Source of the DNA: Microbacterium sp. 4R-513
GTDB taxonomy: Bacteria; Actinomycetota; Actinomycetes; Actinomycetales; Microbacteriaceae
NCBI RefSeq assembly: GCF_011046485.1
Contig: NZ_CP049256.1
Span: 930,001 to 994,000, forward strand
Direction of reading: 5' to 3'
Length of the DNA stretch: 64,000 nt
Shown here: positions 19,994-27,706 of the stretch, one piece after another
Numbering within the stretch: position 1 is the stretch's first letter
How the letters are laid out: every line of letters starts with the position of its first letter
The notes under the pieces: model-generated
What the model saw: only the letters and a program-made list of their open reading frames with translations
Databases searched by the model: none
Told to the model about the DNA's origin: nothing
Program-made: the position numbers and the translations under genes

Positions 19994-20960
19994 TCAGCGC
20001 GAGGAGGCTTGCGCCAGTGCGCGACGCACCCGCCCGCAGAGGGCCGGTCGGTCTTGGAAGACTTCACGCTTCGTGACCCGGATGACTCTCCACCCCGCTT
20101 CGGCCAACCGGTCGTACCGTGCGAGATCGCGCGCCCACTGCTCCGGCTCCAGGAGGTGGTGCTCCCCCCTCGTACTCGATGGCGATCTTGAACGCCGGGT
20201 AGGCGAGATCGACCCGCGCGATCCAGTGGCCGTCGTGGAGGACGTCGAAGTTCGGCGCGGGCGCGGGAAGCCCGTCATCGATCAGCGCTAGTCGCATCCA
20301 GGTCTCCGGCCTCGAGGAGGATCCCGTGCATATGCGAGGCAGCGCTCGCCGGAGCGCTCCGATGCCCACCCGCCGCCCCGCCGAGACGGCCAGGCCGAGT
20401 TGAGCGATGGTCCCGAGCGCCGGCGGATCATCGGTATGCCTCGGCACACGCACGATCGCGTCCCCGACCGCGATGAGGTCGTACGGGTCGGTCAGCACGG
20501 CCCCGAGCATCGCCCAGGTCGATGCCGGGCTGGCGACGCGCAGGCCGCTCCCTTCGTGGATCTGCGCATGCGCGAGCCGCTCGGCGACCTCATGGCCGCG
20601 CACCCGCGGGCTTCCGGGGCCGCGCCGGGGAGCGAAGACCGCGACGTCGAGGACAGCCGGCGTGAGCACCCTCCTCGGAAGCGGCAGTCCCCAGATGACC
20701 GCGGCCGTCGTGTGGCTGAAGAACTGGTGGGGCGTCATGCAGTGGGCGAACTGCGCTGCGAGTTCCAGGATGCGCTGCTCAGCAGCATCCGAACCCCCGG
20801 TGTCGCTTTCCCCTGCGTGTCGGCGCAGCACCCGGACTCCGTGGAAGGGCCGATCGAGGTCGCGGGCCCGAAGGCGGGATCTCGAGACTCCCGAACCGAT
20901 CGCCTCGGACGTCGAGAAGACCGGACCCAGTGTCGAAGGAAGGATGCCACGCCGCGTCAC
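19994..20960 (-). pseudogene. Frameshifted DUF559-type endonuclease-like protein
   Basis: Reading from 20960, about 264 codons encode a protein with an N-terminal AbiEi-like winged segment and a later IARVDLAYPAFKIAIEYEG strand. The frame then shifts in a run of six C on the plus strand (20164-20169). The neighbouring frame continues seamlessly with GEHHLLEPEQWARDLARYD, then WRVIRVTKREVF, and stops at 19994. The joined product of about 322 aa matches the layout of actinobacterial proteins with a C-terminal very-short-patch-repair-like (DUF559) nuclease domain. Removing one G from the run restores the frame. Either the gene is inactive or the base count in the run is wrong. As written, the first frame ends at 20064. 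Confidence 0.8.
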
Positions 20961-21272
20961 GCGCCGAGCCTGGCACCGCCTTCAGCCACGCCCGCGCCCG
21001 AAGCCGGCTCTGTGGACTCTCCCACCCGCCACGCCTGCTGTGCAGGAGCCCCCGCGCCGCGCGCCTGCCCCGCGGCATCCTGCGTGTCCTCCTCCGCGCA
21101 ACACGCGCGTCGCCGCGGGCGAGCGTTGCTCGGATCTGCTCAACCGCGGCGAATTGCGGGTGCCGGCGGCGGGAGCCAGCCAATTGCCGCGGGGCAACTC
21201 CGCGGGGCCTCCCGGGGGCGAGGCGAGGCAGGCCACAGGGTCGCCGCGGGGGCGAGGCGCGGGGCAACCCAG
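20961..21272. other. Gene-free spacer leading into the repeat array
   Basis: About 310 bases with no credible gene. Frames are open on both strands only because of high GC; their translations are Arg/Pro/Ala-rich and carry no domain. Toward its right end the text becomes repetitive (GGCGAGGCGAGGC, GGCGAGGCGCGGGG), grading into the 34-bp array. A promoter for the frameshifted gene may lie near 20961-21000 but none is evident. Confidence 0.6.
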
Positions 21273-21442
21273 GAAGCGAGGCGCGGGAAGGGATCCGGGA
21301 TGCCTCGAAGCGAGGCGCGGGAAGGGATCCGGGATGCCTCGAAGCGAGGCGCGCGAAGGGATCCGGGATGCCTCGAAGCGAGGCGCGGGAAGGGATCCGG
21401 GATGCCTCGAAGCGAGGCGCGGGAAGGGACCCGGGATGCCTC
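21273..21442. repeat. Five tandem copies of a 34-bp hairpin-forming unit
   Basis: Five head-to-tail units begin at 21273, 21307, 21341, 21375 and 21409. Each starts GAAGCGAGGCGCGGGAAGGG and ends ATCCGGGATGCCTC. Units 1, 2 and 4 are identical; unit 3 has one G-to-C change (GCGCG), unit 5 one T-to-C change (GACCC). Across each junction GCCTCG-AAG-CGAGGC makes a 6-bp stem with a three-base loop. Since 34 is not a multiple of three, the array is not a coding repeat. It lies directly beyond the terminator of the lipoprotein gene. Confidence 0.9.
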
Positions 21443-21459
21443 GGGGCGAGGCATCCCGG
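21431..21459. terminator. Terminator hairpin of the duplicated-domain lipoprotein gene
   Basis: A perfect 13-bp stem: CCGGGATGCCTCG (21431-21443) pairs with CGAGGCATCCCGG (21447-21459) around GGG. It is 18 bases beyond the lipoprotein stop. Its left arm is the end of the last 34-bp repeat unit, suggesting that the array arose by duplication next to, or from, this hairpin. Confidence 0.8.
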
Positions 21460-21476
21460 ATCTCGAAGACCGAGGG

Positions 21477-22214
21477 TCAGGAGGCGTTGGTGCCGTAGAT
21501 CGGGACCTTGACGTTGTCGTACTGGTCGCCCGTCAGGACGAGCTCGACGTTCGAGCTCTCCTTCAGGTCGTTGACCGACGCGACCTGGGCGCGCGGCGCC
21601 ATGTCCATCGTGCACATCTGGTTGGCGGGAGGCGTCTGGTACGTCACCGTGACCTGCGCGGGTCCGGTCGCGGCGACATCCTGGATCACCGGCACGCAGC
21701 CCGACGAGCCCCACGTGAGGATCACGAACTGGCCGGCAGTGGTCGCCCAGCCCGCGCTCGGGTTGTAGTCGGTCTCGCCGCCGGGCTTGAGGCCCTTGAC
21801 GCCGACGAGCTCCACCTCGCCGTAGTAGTCGTCGCCCGAGACCTGGATCTGCAGGTCGTCGGCGGGGTCGACGTCTGACGGCACCCCGACGAGCGTCACG
21901 CGCGGAACCAGGTCGGTCGTGCAGGGCTTCGCGGCCTCGGGAGCGACCAGCGTCACCTGGAGCACGCCGTCGTCGTCGAGCTTCGGCTCGTCCGCGACGG
22001 GCACGCACGTCGAGCTGCCGAGGGTGACGAGTCCGATCATGCGGCCGTTGTCGAGCCAGGCGGCTCCGAGGTCGGGATCGGCCTCAACCGTCGGCGACGA
22101 GGACTTCGTCGGCGCGGGCGTCGCGGCGCCCCCGGAGGTGGTCGCACAGCCGGTGAGCAGCAGGCCGGCCAGGGCGAGTGCCCCTACCCCGGCGAGAACG
22201 GAACGAGGTGACAT
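21477..22214 (-). CDS. Secreted lipoprotein with an internal domain duplication
   Basis: A 245-residue lipoprotein: signal peptide ending in the lipobox LLTGC (Cys about 23), a Thr/Pro/Ser linker to residue 45, and then two similar beta-rich modules. Module one contains GSSTCVPV and PCTTDLVPR, module two GSSGCVPV and MCTMDMAPR at matching spacing, so each has a probable disulfide. No enzyme motif is visible. The protein should be tethered outside the membrane; the function is unknown. Confidence 0.75.
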   Translation of the reverse strand: MSPRSVLAGVGALALAGLLLTGCATTSGGAATPAPTKSSSPTVEADPDLGAAWLDNGRMIGLVTLGSSTCVPVADEPKLDDDGVLQVTLVAPEAAKPCTTDLVPRVTLVGVPSDVDPADDLQIQVSGDDYYGEVELVGVKGLKPGGETDYNPSAGWATTAGQFVILTWGSSGCVPVIQDVAATGPAQVTVTYQTPPANQMCTMDMAPRAQVASVNDLKESSNVELVLTGDQYDNVKVPIYGTNAS

Positions 22215-22346
22215 GAGCGTGCCTTTCGACGAGGAATGCCTCGCGTCGCACGTGCCCCGGCGGTCGGCAGGTCAATCATGGCCCAGCGACCCTGAGGGAA
22301 CCCGGAAGGATCGATAACACGCTGGTCACGAAACTTCGAAGCCGCC

Positions 22347-23813
22347 TCACTGGAGCGCGGAAGTGAGCCTGGCAAGATTGTCGAGCACCGTGGAGCGAAG
22401 CGGCTGCTTCTCCCATTCTTCGAGGGTGAGCTCGCGGCTCAGATCGCGGTAGTGCTGCTCGACCTGGCGCATCTCGCGGATGAACTCCTCGCCGCGCACG
22501 AGCATCGAGATCTCCATGTTGAGGCCGAACGAGCGCATGTCCATGTTGCTCGACCCGATGATGGCGACCTCGTCGTCGATCGTCATCGACTTCGAGTGCA
22601 GGATGAACGGCTTCCGGTACATCCAGATCTTCACTCCCGCGCGCAGGAGCACCTCGTAATAGCTGCGCTGGGCGTGATATACGACCGCCTGGTCGCCCTC
22701 CTCCGAGACGAACAGCTCCACCTGCAGTCCCCGGTGGCATGCCGTCGTGATGGCGTTGAGGAGGGCCTCGTCGGGCACGAAGTACGGGCTCACAACGATG
22801 ACCTTGCGCTGCGCGTAGTACATGAGGCCGAGGAACAGGCGCAGATTGTTCTCGAACTCGAATCCCGGACCTGACGGGATGATCTGGCAGTCGAGGTCGC
22901 CGGGCCCCGTCGTCACGTCGAAGAGGTCGATCTCATCGGTGAGCACCTCGTCGGTCTCGCTGTACCAGTCCGACAAGAAGACGGCATTGATGGATGCCAC
23001 GACCGGCCCCTCGACGCGGACCATGAGGTCGACCCAGTGCAGCCCCCGCTTGATGTTCCGGCGCAGGTTGTAGGTGGAATCCGTGACGTTCTGCGATCCC
23101 ATGAAGGCGACCAGCCCGTCGACGACGAGCAGCTTGCGGTGGTTGCGCAGGTCGGGCCGCTGGTACTTGCCCTTGAACGGCTGCACCGGAAGCATCAAGT
23201 ACCACTGCGCGCCCATCGCGTCGAGGCGGCGCAGCGTCTTGCGGTAGTACGGCTTGCCGCGGTTCGCCCAATGGTCGAGGAGAACGCGCACCGTGACGCC
23301 TCGGGCCGCGACCTCTTCCAGCGCCCGGAAGAAGTTGTCGGTCGAGGCATCCGTCTGCAGGATGTAGAACTCGACGTGCACGTACCGCTGGGCCTGGCGG
23401 ATGGCGTCGGCCATGTTGTCGAGGCTCACCTGGTAGTCCGAGATGAGGTGCGCGCCGTTGTCGCCGGCGAGCGGCATGGCGCCGAGGTTGCGGTTGAGGG
23501 TGACCAGCGAGGTGAACCACTCGGGCGCATTCGGCCGGTAGGTGCCGAAGTCGAGGTGCGCGCTCGTGTCGTGGATGTAGTCGTTGATCCGCTCCTGCTT
23601 GCGCCGGCGCTTGCGCGGCAGACGGGGGTTGCCGATGAGCAGGAACAGCAGCACGCCGATCAGCGGGATGAAGTAGATCGCGAGCAGCCAGGCCGTCGCG
23701 GAGGTCGGACGACGGTTGCGCGGGACGAAGATGATCGCCAGCACGCGGACCGTGAGATCGAAGAGGAAGACGAGGATCAGCCACCAGGACGCGTCGAACG
23801 TGACGGTGATCAC
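22347..23813 (-). CDS. cls: Cardiolipin synthase, phospholipase D family
   Basis: A 488-residue membrane enzyme that condenses two phosphatidylglycerol molecules into cardiolipin. Two transmembrane segments occupy residues about 8-30 and 40-60 (the PLDc_N region). Two HKD motifs follow: HRKLLVVDGLVAFMGSQN near 228 and HSKSMTIDDEVAIIGSSN near 405. Length and order match Cls of Gram-positive bacteria. The gene stands alone, 132 bases downstream of the divergently unrelated lipoprotein start. Confidence 0.92.
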   Translation of the reverse strand: MITVTFDASWWLILVFLFDLTVRVLAIIFVPRNRRPTSATAWLLAIYFIPLIGVLLFLLIGNPRLPRKRRRKQERINDYIHDTSAHLDFGTYRPNAPEWFTSLVTLNRNLGAMPLAGDNGAHLISDYQVSLDNMADAIRQAQRYVHVEFYILQTDASTDNFFRALEEVAARGVTVRVLLDHWANRGKPYYRKTLRRLDAMGAQWYLMLPVQPFKGKYQRPDLRNHRKLLVVDGLVAFMGSQNVTDSTYNLRRNIKRGLHWVDLMVRVEGPVVASINAVFLSDWYSETDEVLTDEIDLFDVTTGPGDLDCQIIPSGPGFEFENNLRLFLGLMYYAQRKVIVVSPYFVPDEALLNAITTACHRGLQVELFVSEEGDQAVVYHAQRSYYEVLLRAGVKIWMYRKPFILHSKSMTIDDEVAIIGSSNMDMRSFGLNMEISMLVRGEEFIREMRQVEQHYRDLSRELTLEEWEKQPLRSTVLDNLARLTSALQ

Positions 23814-23879
23814 CCCGGAAGCCCCCTCATCGCCCGCCGACCGGCGGCGGTGTGCCCAGCGTAGTGCCCGGCCCGGACG

Positions 23880-24074
23880 TCAACGGGGTGCGTCGCTCGC
23901 GGCATCCGTCGCCGGCAGGCCCCGCTTGGCACGCTGCTCGGCTTCGATGCGCGCGTAAACGCGACGCTCGGTGCGGTCCGCGCGGAGGATGCTGCGCAGG
24001 ATGAAGAAGAAGAGGGCGCTGACGACGACGGTCGGAATCAGCGACCAGAAGACGGCGACCCAGTAGTTCTCCAC
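23880..24074 (-). CDS. Small single-pass membrane protein
   Basis: A 64-residue protein, GTG start, with one transmembrane helix (about residues 4-24, YWVAVFWSLIPTVVVSALFF) and a basic cytoplasmic tail (RADRTERRVYARIEAEQRAK). Small proteins of this shape are common next to cls or DUF4192 genes in Microbacteriaceae. No Shine-Dalgarno sequence is convincing, and the frame stays open far upstream only as a shadow of the opposite-strand gene. Function unknown. Confidence 0.55.
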   Translation of the reverse strand: MENYWVAVFWSLIPTVVVSALFFFILRSILRADRTERRVYARIEAEQRAKRGLPATDAASDAPR

Positions 24075-24218
24075 ACGACCAGGATACCCGGGCGGGATGC
24101 GGTCTCCCGGGCCCGCTTCGCTGCGGCCTCTCCTCCCCATCCCGGCATTCGGCGGGCATCTCTCCTCAGCCGACGCCTGGGCCGTTCTCGCGACCGCCTG
24201 CACGCGACGCTCGGACGC

Positions 24219-25343
24219 ATGACCACCATCGTGAGAGCCGCCGGTGCGGCCCAGTTCCTCGCTCTCGTGCCGCGCATGCTCGGCTATCGCCCGACGCGCA
24301 GCCTCGTCCTCATCCCCTTCGCCGGTTCCCGCAGCCTCGGTGCCATGCGGCTCGACCTCCCCGACCACGACGCCGACGTCGACGCGTTGGCGGCGACCTT
24401 CGTCGGCATGGTGTGCCGTCTCCCCGACGCCGATGCGCTCACCGCCGTCGTGTACACCGACGAAGCCTTCGGAGATCGGATGCCTCGCGCCGCCCTCGCG
24501 ACGGCGCTCGGGTATCGCGCCGACGAGTGCGGCCTGCGCCTCGTCGACGCCCTGTGCGTCGGCGCGGATGCGTGGGGGTCGTACCTCGACGTCGACCTTC
24601 CGCCGGGTGGCCGGCCGATCGCCGACCTGGGCGATGAGCCGCCGGGGGCCGAGCACCTCGCGGTCGCCGACGGCGATCAGAGCTCCGGCGCGGAGCTCGA
24701 CGCATCCGACCCCGCCGAATGCGAGGCTGTGGACGCCGCGCTGCGCAATCTCGCCGACGCCGTCGACCTCCTGTGCGGGACGGATGCCGGAGCCGCAGCA
24801 GCCGATGACGGCGCGCGGGTGGATCCGCACGCGCTGTCGGCGGTGTGCGCGCTCGACGACCTTCCGACCCTCTTCGAGGAGGCGCTCACATGGGACGCCG
24901 CCGACCTCCCGCCGTACGACATCGCCGTGATGGTCTGGTGCCTCGCGCGTCCCGCGCTCCGCGACATCGCGCTCGTCGAGTGGTGCGGCGGGCTCGACGC
25001 CGGCGACGAGGCATTCGACGCGCAGTTGCGGTGGGAAGCCGGTGAGGAGTATCCGGCCCACCTCGCGATGCACATGTGGGGCGAGGGCGAGCGTCCAGAG
25101 CCTCGACGGCTCGAGCAGGCGCTCGCGCTGGCTCGCCGCGTCGCCGCGTCAGCGCCGGAGCCGCTCCGGCCGGGGCCGCTCGCGACCTGCGCGTGGCTGT
25201 CGTGGGCGCTGGGCCGCTCGACGCACGCCGAGCGGTATGCCGTCCAGGCGTGCGAGATCGAGCCCGAGCACGGGCTCGCCGAGATCGTCCGCTCGTTCGT
25301 GCACGCGGGACATCTGCCGGACTGGGCCTTCCGGCCGCGATGA
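24219..25343 (+). CDS. DUF4192 domain-containing protein
   Basis: A 374-residue actinobacterial protein of unknown function. The signature start is present: MTTIVRAAGAAQFLALVPRM followed by LGYRPTRSLVLIPFAGSR, then a DALTAVVYTDE strand and a C-terminal helical half ending in a tetratricopeptide-like stretch (LATCAWLSWALGRSTHAERY). It converges on lysS, with 20 bases between the stops. Confidence 0.85.
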   Translation: MTTIVRAAGAAQFLALVPRMLGYRPTRSLVLIPFAGSRSLGAMRLDLPDHDADVDALAATFVGMVCRLPDADALTAVVYTDEAFGDRMPRAALATALGYRADECGLRLVDALCVGADAWGSYLDVDLPPGGRPIADLGDEPPGAEHLAVADGDQSSGAELDASDPAECEAVDAALRNLADAVDLLCGTDAGAAAADDGARVDPHALSAVCALDDLPTLFEEALTWDAADLPPYDIAVMVWCLARPALRDIALVEWCGGLDAGDEAFDAQLRWEAGEEYPAHLAMHMWGEGERPEPRRLEQALALARRVAASAPEPLRPGPLATCAWLSWALGRSTHAERYAVQACEIEPEHGLAEIVRSFVHAGHLPDWAFRPR

Positions 25344-25363
25344 ACGGACGGAGGTGGATGCCG

Positions 25364-26902
25364 CTACTTGACGAGCGGGAAGAGGATGGTCTCGCGGATG
25401 CCGAGGCCCGTAAGCGCCATCAGCAGTCGGTCGATGCCCATGCCCATGCCGCCCATCGGCGGCATGCCGTGCTCCATCGCCCGGAGGAACTCGTTGTCGA
25501 TGCGCATCGCCTCGAGGTCGCCGCGAGCGGCGAGCTTCGCCTGCTCCTCGAACCGCTCCCGCTGGATCACCGGGTCGATGAGCTCGGAGTACCCCGTCGC
25601 GAGCTCGAAGCCGCGAACATAGAGGTCCCACTTCTCGACGACACCCGCGATCGAGCGGTGCTCGCGCACGAGGGGGCTGGTGTCGACCGGGAAGTCCATG
25701 ACGAACGTCGGACGTGTCAGGCTCGGCTTGACGAAGTGCTCCCAGAGCTCCTCCACGAGCTTGCCGTGCGTCGCGTGGGGCGGCACCTCGACGCCCTCCG
25801 ACTCCGCGAAGGCGAGCAGCTCGTCGAGCGACGTCTCGGGCGTGACGTGGCGACCGGATGCCTCGGACAGCGAGCCGTACATCGAGATCCGGTCCCACTC
25901 GCCCCCGAGGTCGTACACGGTGCCGTCGGCCCAGGTCACGGTCGTCGACCCGGCGACGGCGACAGCCGCGTTCTGGATGAGCTCCTGCGTGAGGTCGGCG
26001 ATGCCGTTGTAGTCGGAGTACGCCTGGTAGGCCTCGAGCATCGCGAACTCGGGGCTGTGAGTCGAGTCCGCGCCCTCGTTGCGGAAGTTGCGGTTGATCT
26101 CGAACACCCGCTCCAGCCCGCCGACGACGGCGCGCTTGAGGAAGAGCTCCGGGGCGATGCGCAGGTACAGGTCGGTGTCGAACGCGTTGGACTTCGTGAT
26201 GAACGGCCGTGCGCTCGCTCCACCGTGCTGCACCTGCAGCATGGGCGTCTCGACCTCGAGGAAGCCGTGGCTCGTGAACGTCTCGCGCAGGCTCGCGTTG
26301 GTCTTGGCGCGGGCGACCACCGTCTCGCGGGCACGGTCCCGCACGATCAGGTCGAGGAAGCGGCTGCGGACGCGGCTCTCCTCGCTGAGCTCCGAGTACA
26401 TGTTCGGCAGCGGCAGGATCGCCTTCGAGGCGATCGCCCAATCGGCGACCATGATCGACAGCTCGCCACGACGGCTCGAGATGACCTCGCCCCGCACATA
26501 CACGTGGTCGCCGAGGTCGACGAGGTCCTTCCACTCCTGAAGCGACTCCTCGCCGACACCCGCCAGCGACACCATCGCCTGGATGCGGCTGCCGTCACCG
26601 GCCTGGAGAGTCGCGAAGCACAGCTTGCCGGTGTTGCGGCTGAAAACGATGCGGCCCGCGACGGCGGCCGTCACGCCCGTCTCGGCACCGGCTTCGAGGT
26701 CGCCGAAGCGCTCGCGGAGGTCGGGGATCGTGTCGGTGACGGGGACCGAGACGGGGTACGCACCGCCCGAGGCATCCGTCCGCTCGGCGATGAGGCGCTC
26801 GCGCTTGGCCATCCGGACGGCCTTCTGCTCGAAGACGTCCTCGTCGGGGATCGCGTCGTCTGCGGCTGCCGCGGGCACGGCGGGTGCGGTGGTATCGGTC
26901 AT
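25364..26902 (-). CDS. lysS: Lysyl-tRNA synthetase, class II
   Basis: Charges tRNA-Lys with lysine. The 512-residue protein has the N-terminal OB-fold anticodon domain (about residues 65-180) and a class II catalytic core, with motif 2 FRNEGADSTHSPEF near 285 and motif 3 GMGMGIDRLLMALTG near 490. An extra acidic N-terminus of about 20 residues precedes the usual start. It lies downstream of the DUF2520 gene on the same strand, with a 90-base gap. Confidence 0.96.
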   Translation of the reverse strand: MTDTTAPAVPAAAADDAIPDEDVFEQKAVRMAKRERLIAERTDASGGAYPVSVPVTDTIPDLRERFGDLEAGAETGVTAAVAGRIVFSRNTGKLCFATLQAGDGSRIQAMVSLAGVGEESLQEWKDLVDLGDHVYVRGEVISSRRGELSIMVADWAIASKAILPLPNMYSELSEESRVRSRFLDLIVRDRARETVVARAKTNASLRETFTSHGFLEVETPMLQVQHGGASARPFITKSNAFDTDLYLRIAPELFLKRAVVGGLERVFEINRNFRNEGADSTHSPEFAMLEAYQAYSDYNGIADLTQELIQNAAVAVAGSTTVTWADGTVYDLGGEWDRISMYGSLSEASGRHVTPETSLDELLAFAESEGVEVPPHATHGKLVEELWEHFVKPSLTRPTFVMDFPVDTSPLVREHRSIAGVVEKWDLYVRGFELATGYSELIDPVIQRERFEEQAKLAARGDLEAMRIDNEFLRAMEHGMPPMGGMGMGIDRLLMALTGLGIRETILFPLVK

Positions 26903-26992
26903 CGCGGGGGGCTCCTTGGAAGTCGCCGTCCAGTCTATCGGCGGCCTCCTGAGCGCCCTCGGAGAGCGGACCGGGACGATCCGCGAGCGGGC

Positions 26993-27706
26993 TCAGCCGT
27001 CCAGCGGCTCCACCACAGGGCCTGCGCCCGCAGAGCCGGCCTCCGTGAGGGCGTGATCGATCGTGGAGTGCACGAGGGCCGACAGGTATGAGCCCGGATG
27101 CGGCACTCCCGCCCCACGCAGAAGGTCGGCCGCCTGCCTCACGATCGAGCGCGAGAACTCGGTCGAGATGGCTATCGCCTCCGCGTAGGCGGCGCGATCG
27201 TCCTCTCCGATCACCACCGGCTCGCAGCCCAGTTCGACCGCCAGGGCCTGCGCGATCGGCAGGACGGCAGGAGGTGCCGTGACGGCGGCATAGGCGTTCG
27301 CCAGCTGGCGGAGGTCGACGGACGTGCCGGTGAAGGCGATGGCCGGGTGCACCGCGAGCGGGATCACGCCGCGCGCGACAGCGGGGGCGAGCACCCCGGT
27401 GCCGTACGAGGCATCCGTGTGCAGCACGAGCTGACCCGCCTGCCACGCGCCGACTTCGGCGAGGCCCGAGACGAGCCCGGGCAGCTCCTCGCGGGGCACG
27501 GCGACGATCACCAGCTCGCTGCGCCGGAGGATCTCGAGCACGTCGAGCACCGGCAGGCCGGGAAGGATGGCCTCCACCCGCTCCGCATCCGCTCCGGCCG
27601 TGATCCCGGTGAGGGCGTGGCCGGCTCCCGCGAGGGCGGCGCCGATGACCGGGCCCACCTTCCCCGCACCAACGATGCCCACGCCGAGACGTCCGGCCTT
27701 GGTCAT
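26993..27706 (-). CDS. Rossmann-like/DUF2520 oxidoreductase-type protein
   Basis: A 237-residue two-domain protein: an N-terminal NAD(P)-binding fold opening with VGIVGAGKVGPVIGAAL and a C-terminal helical DUF2520 domain containing HPAIAFTGT. The family looks like ketopantoate or pyrroline reductases but has no proven reaction. AGGAG lies six bases before the ATG, which overlaps the stop of the preceding PH-domain gene as ATGA. In mycobacteria this gene is followed by panC and panD, but here lysS follows directly. Confidence 0.82.
   Translation of the reverse strand: MTKAGRLGVGIVGAGKVGPVIGAALAGAGHALTGITAGADAERVEAILPGLPVLDVLEILRRSELVIVAVPREELPGLVSGLAEVGAWQAGQLVLHTDASYGTGVLAPAVARGVIPLAVHPAIAFTGTSVDLRQLANAYAAVTAPPAVLPIAQALAVELGCEPVVIGEDDRAAYAEAIAISTEFSRSIVRQAADLLRGAGVPHPGSYLSALVHSTIDHALTEAGSAGAGPVVEPLDG

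Noticed and set aside
21273..21442. Tandem repeats as a CRISPR array
   Set aside because: Units are directly adjacent with no unique spacers and no cas genes are nearby.
20400..21878. Open frames running through the repeat region on both strands
   Set aside because: They combine pieces of two real minus-strand genes with repeat-encoded low-complexity sequence; a 34-bp unit shifts frame at every copy, so no consistent repeat protein exists.
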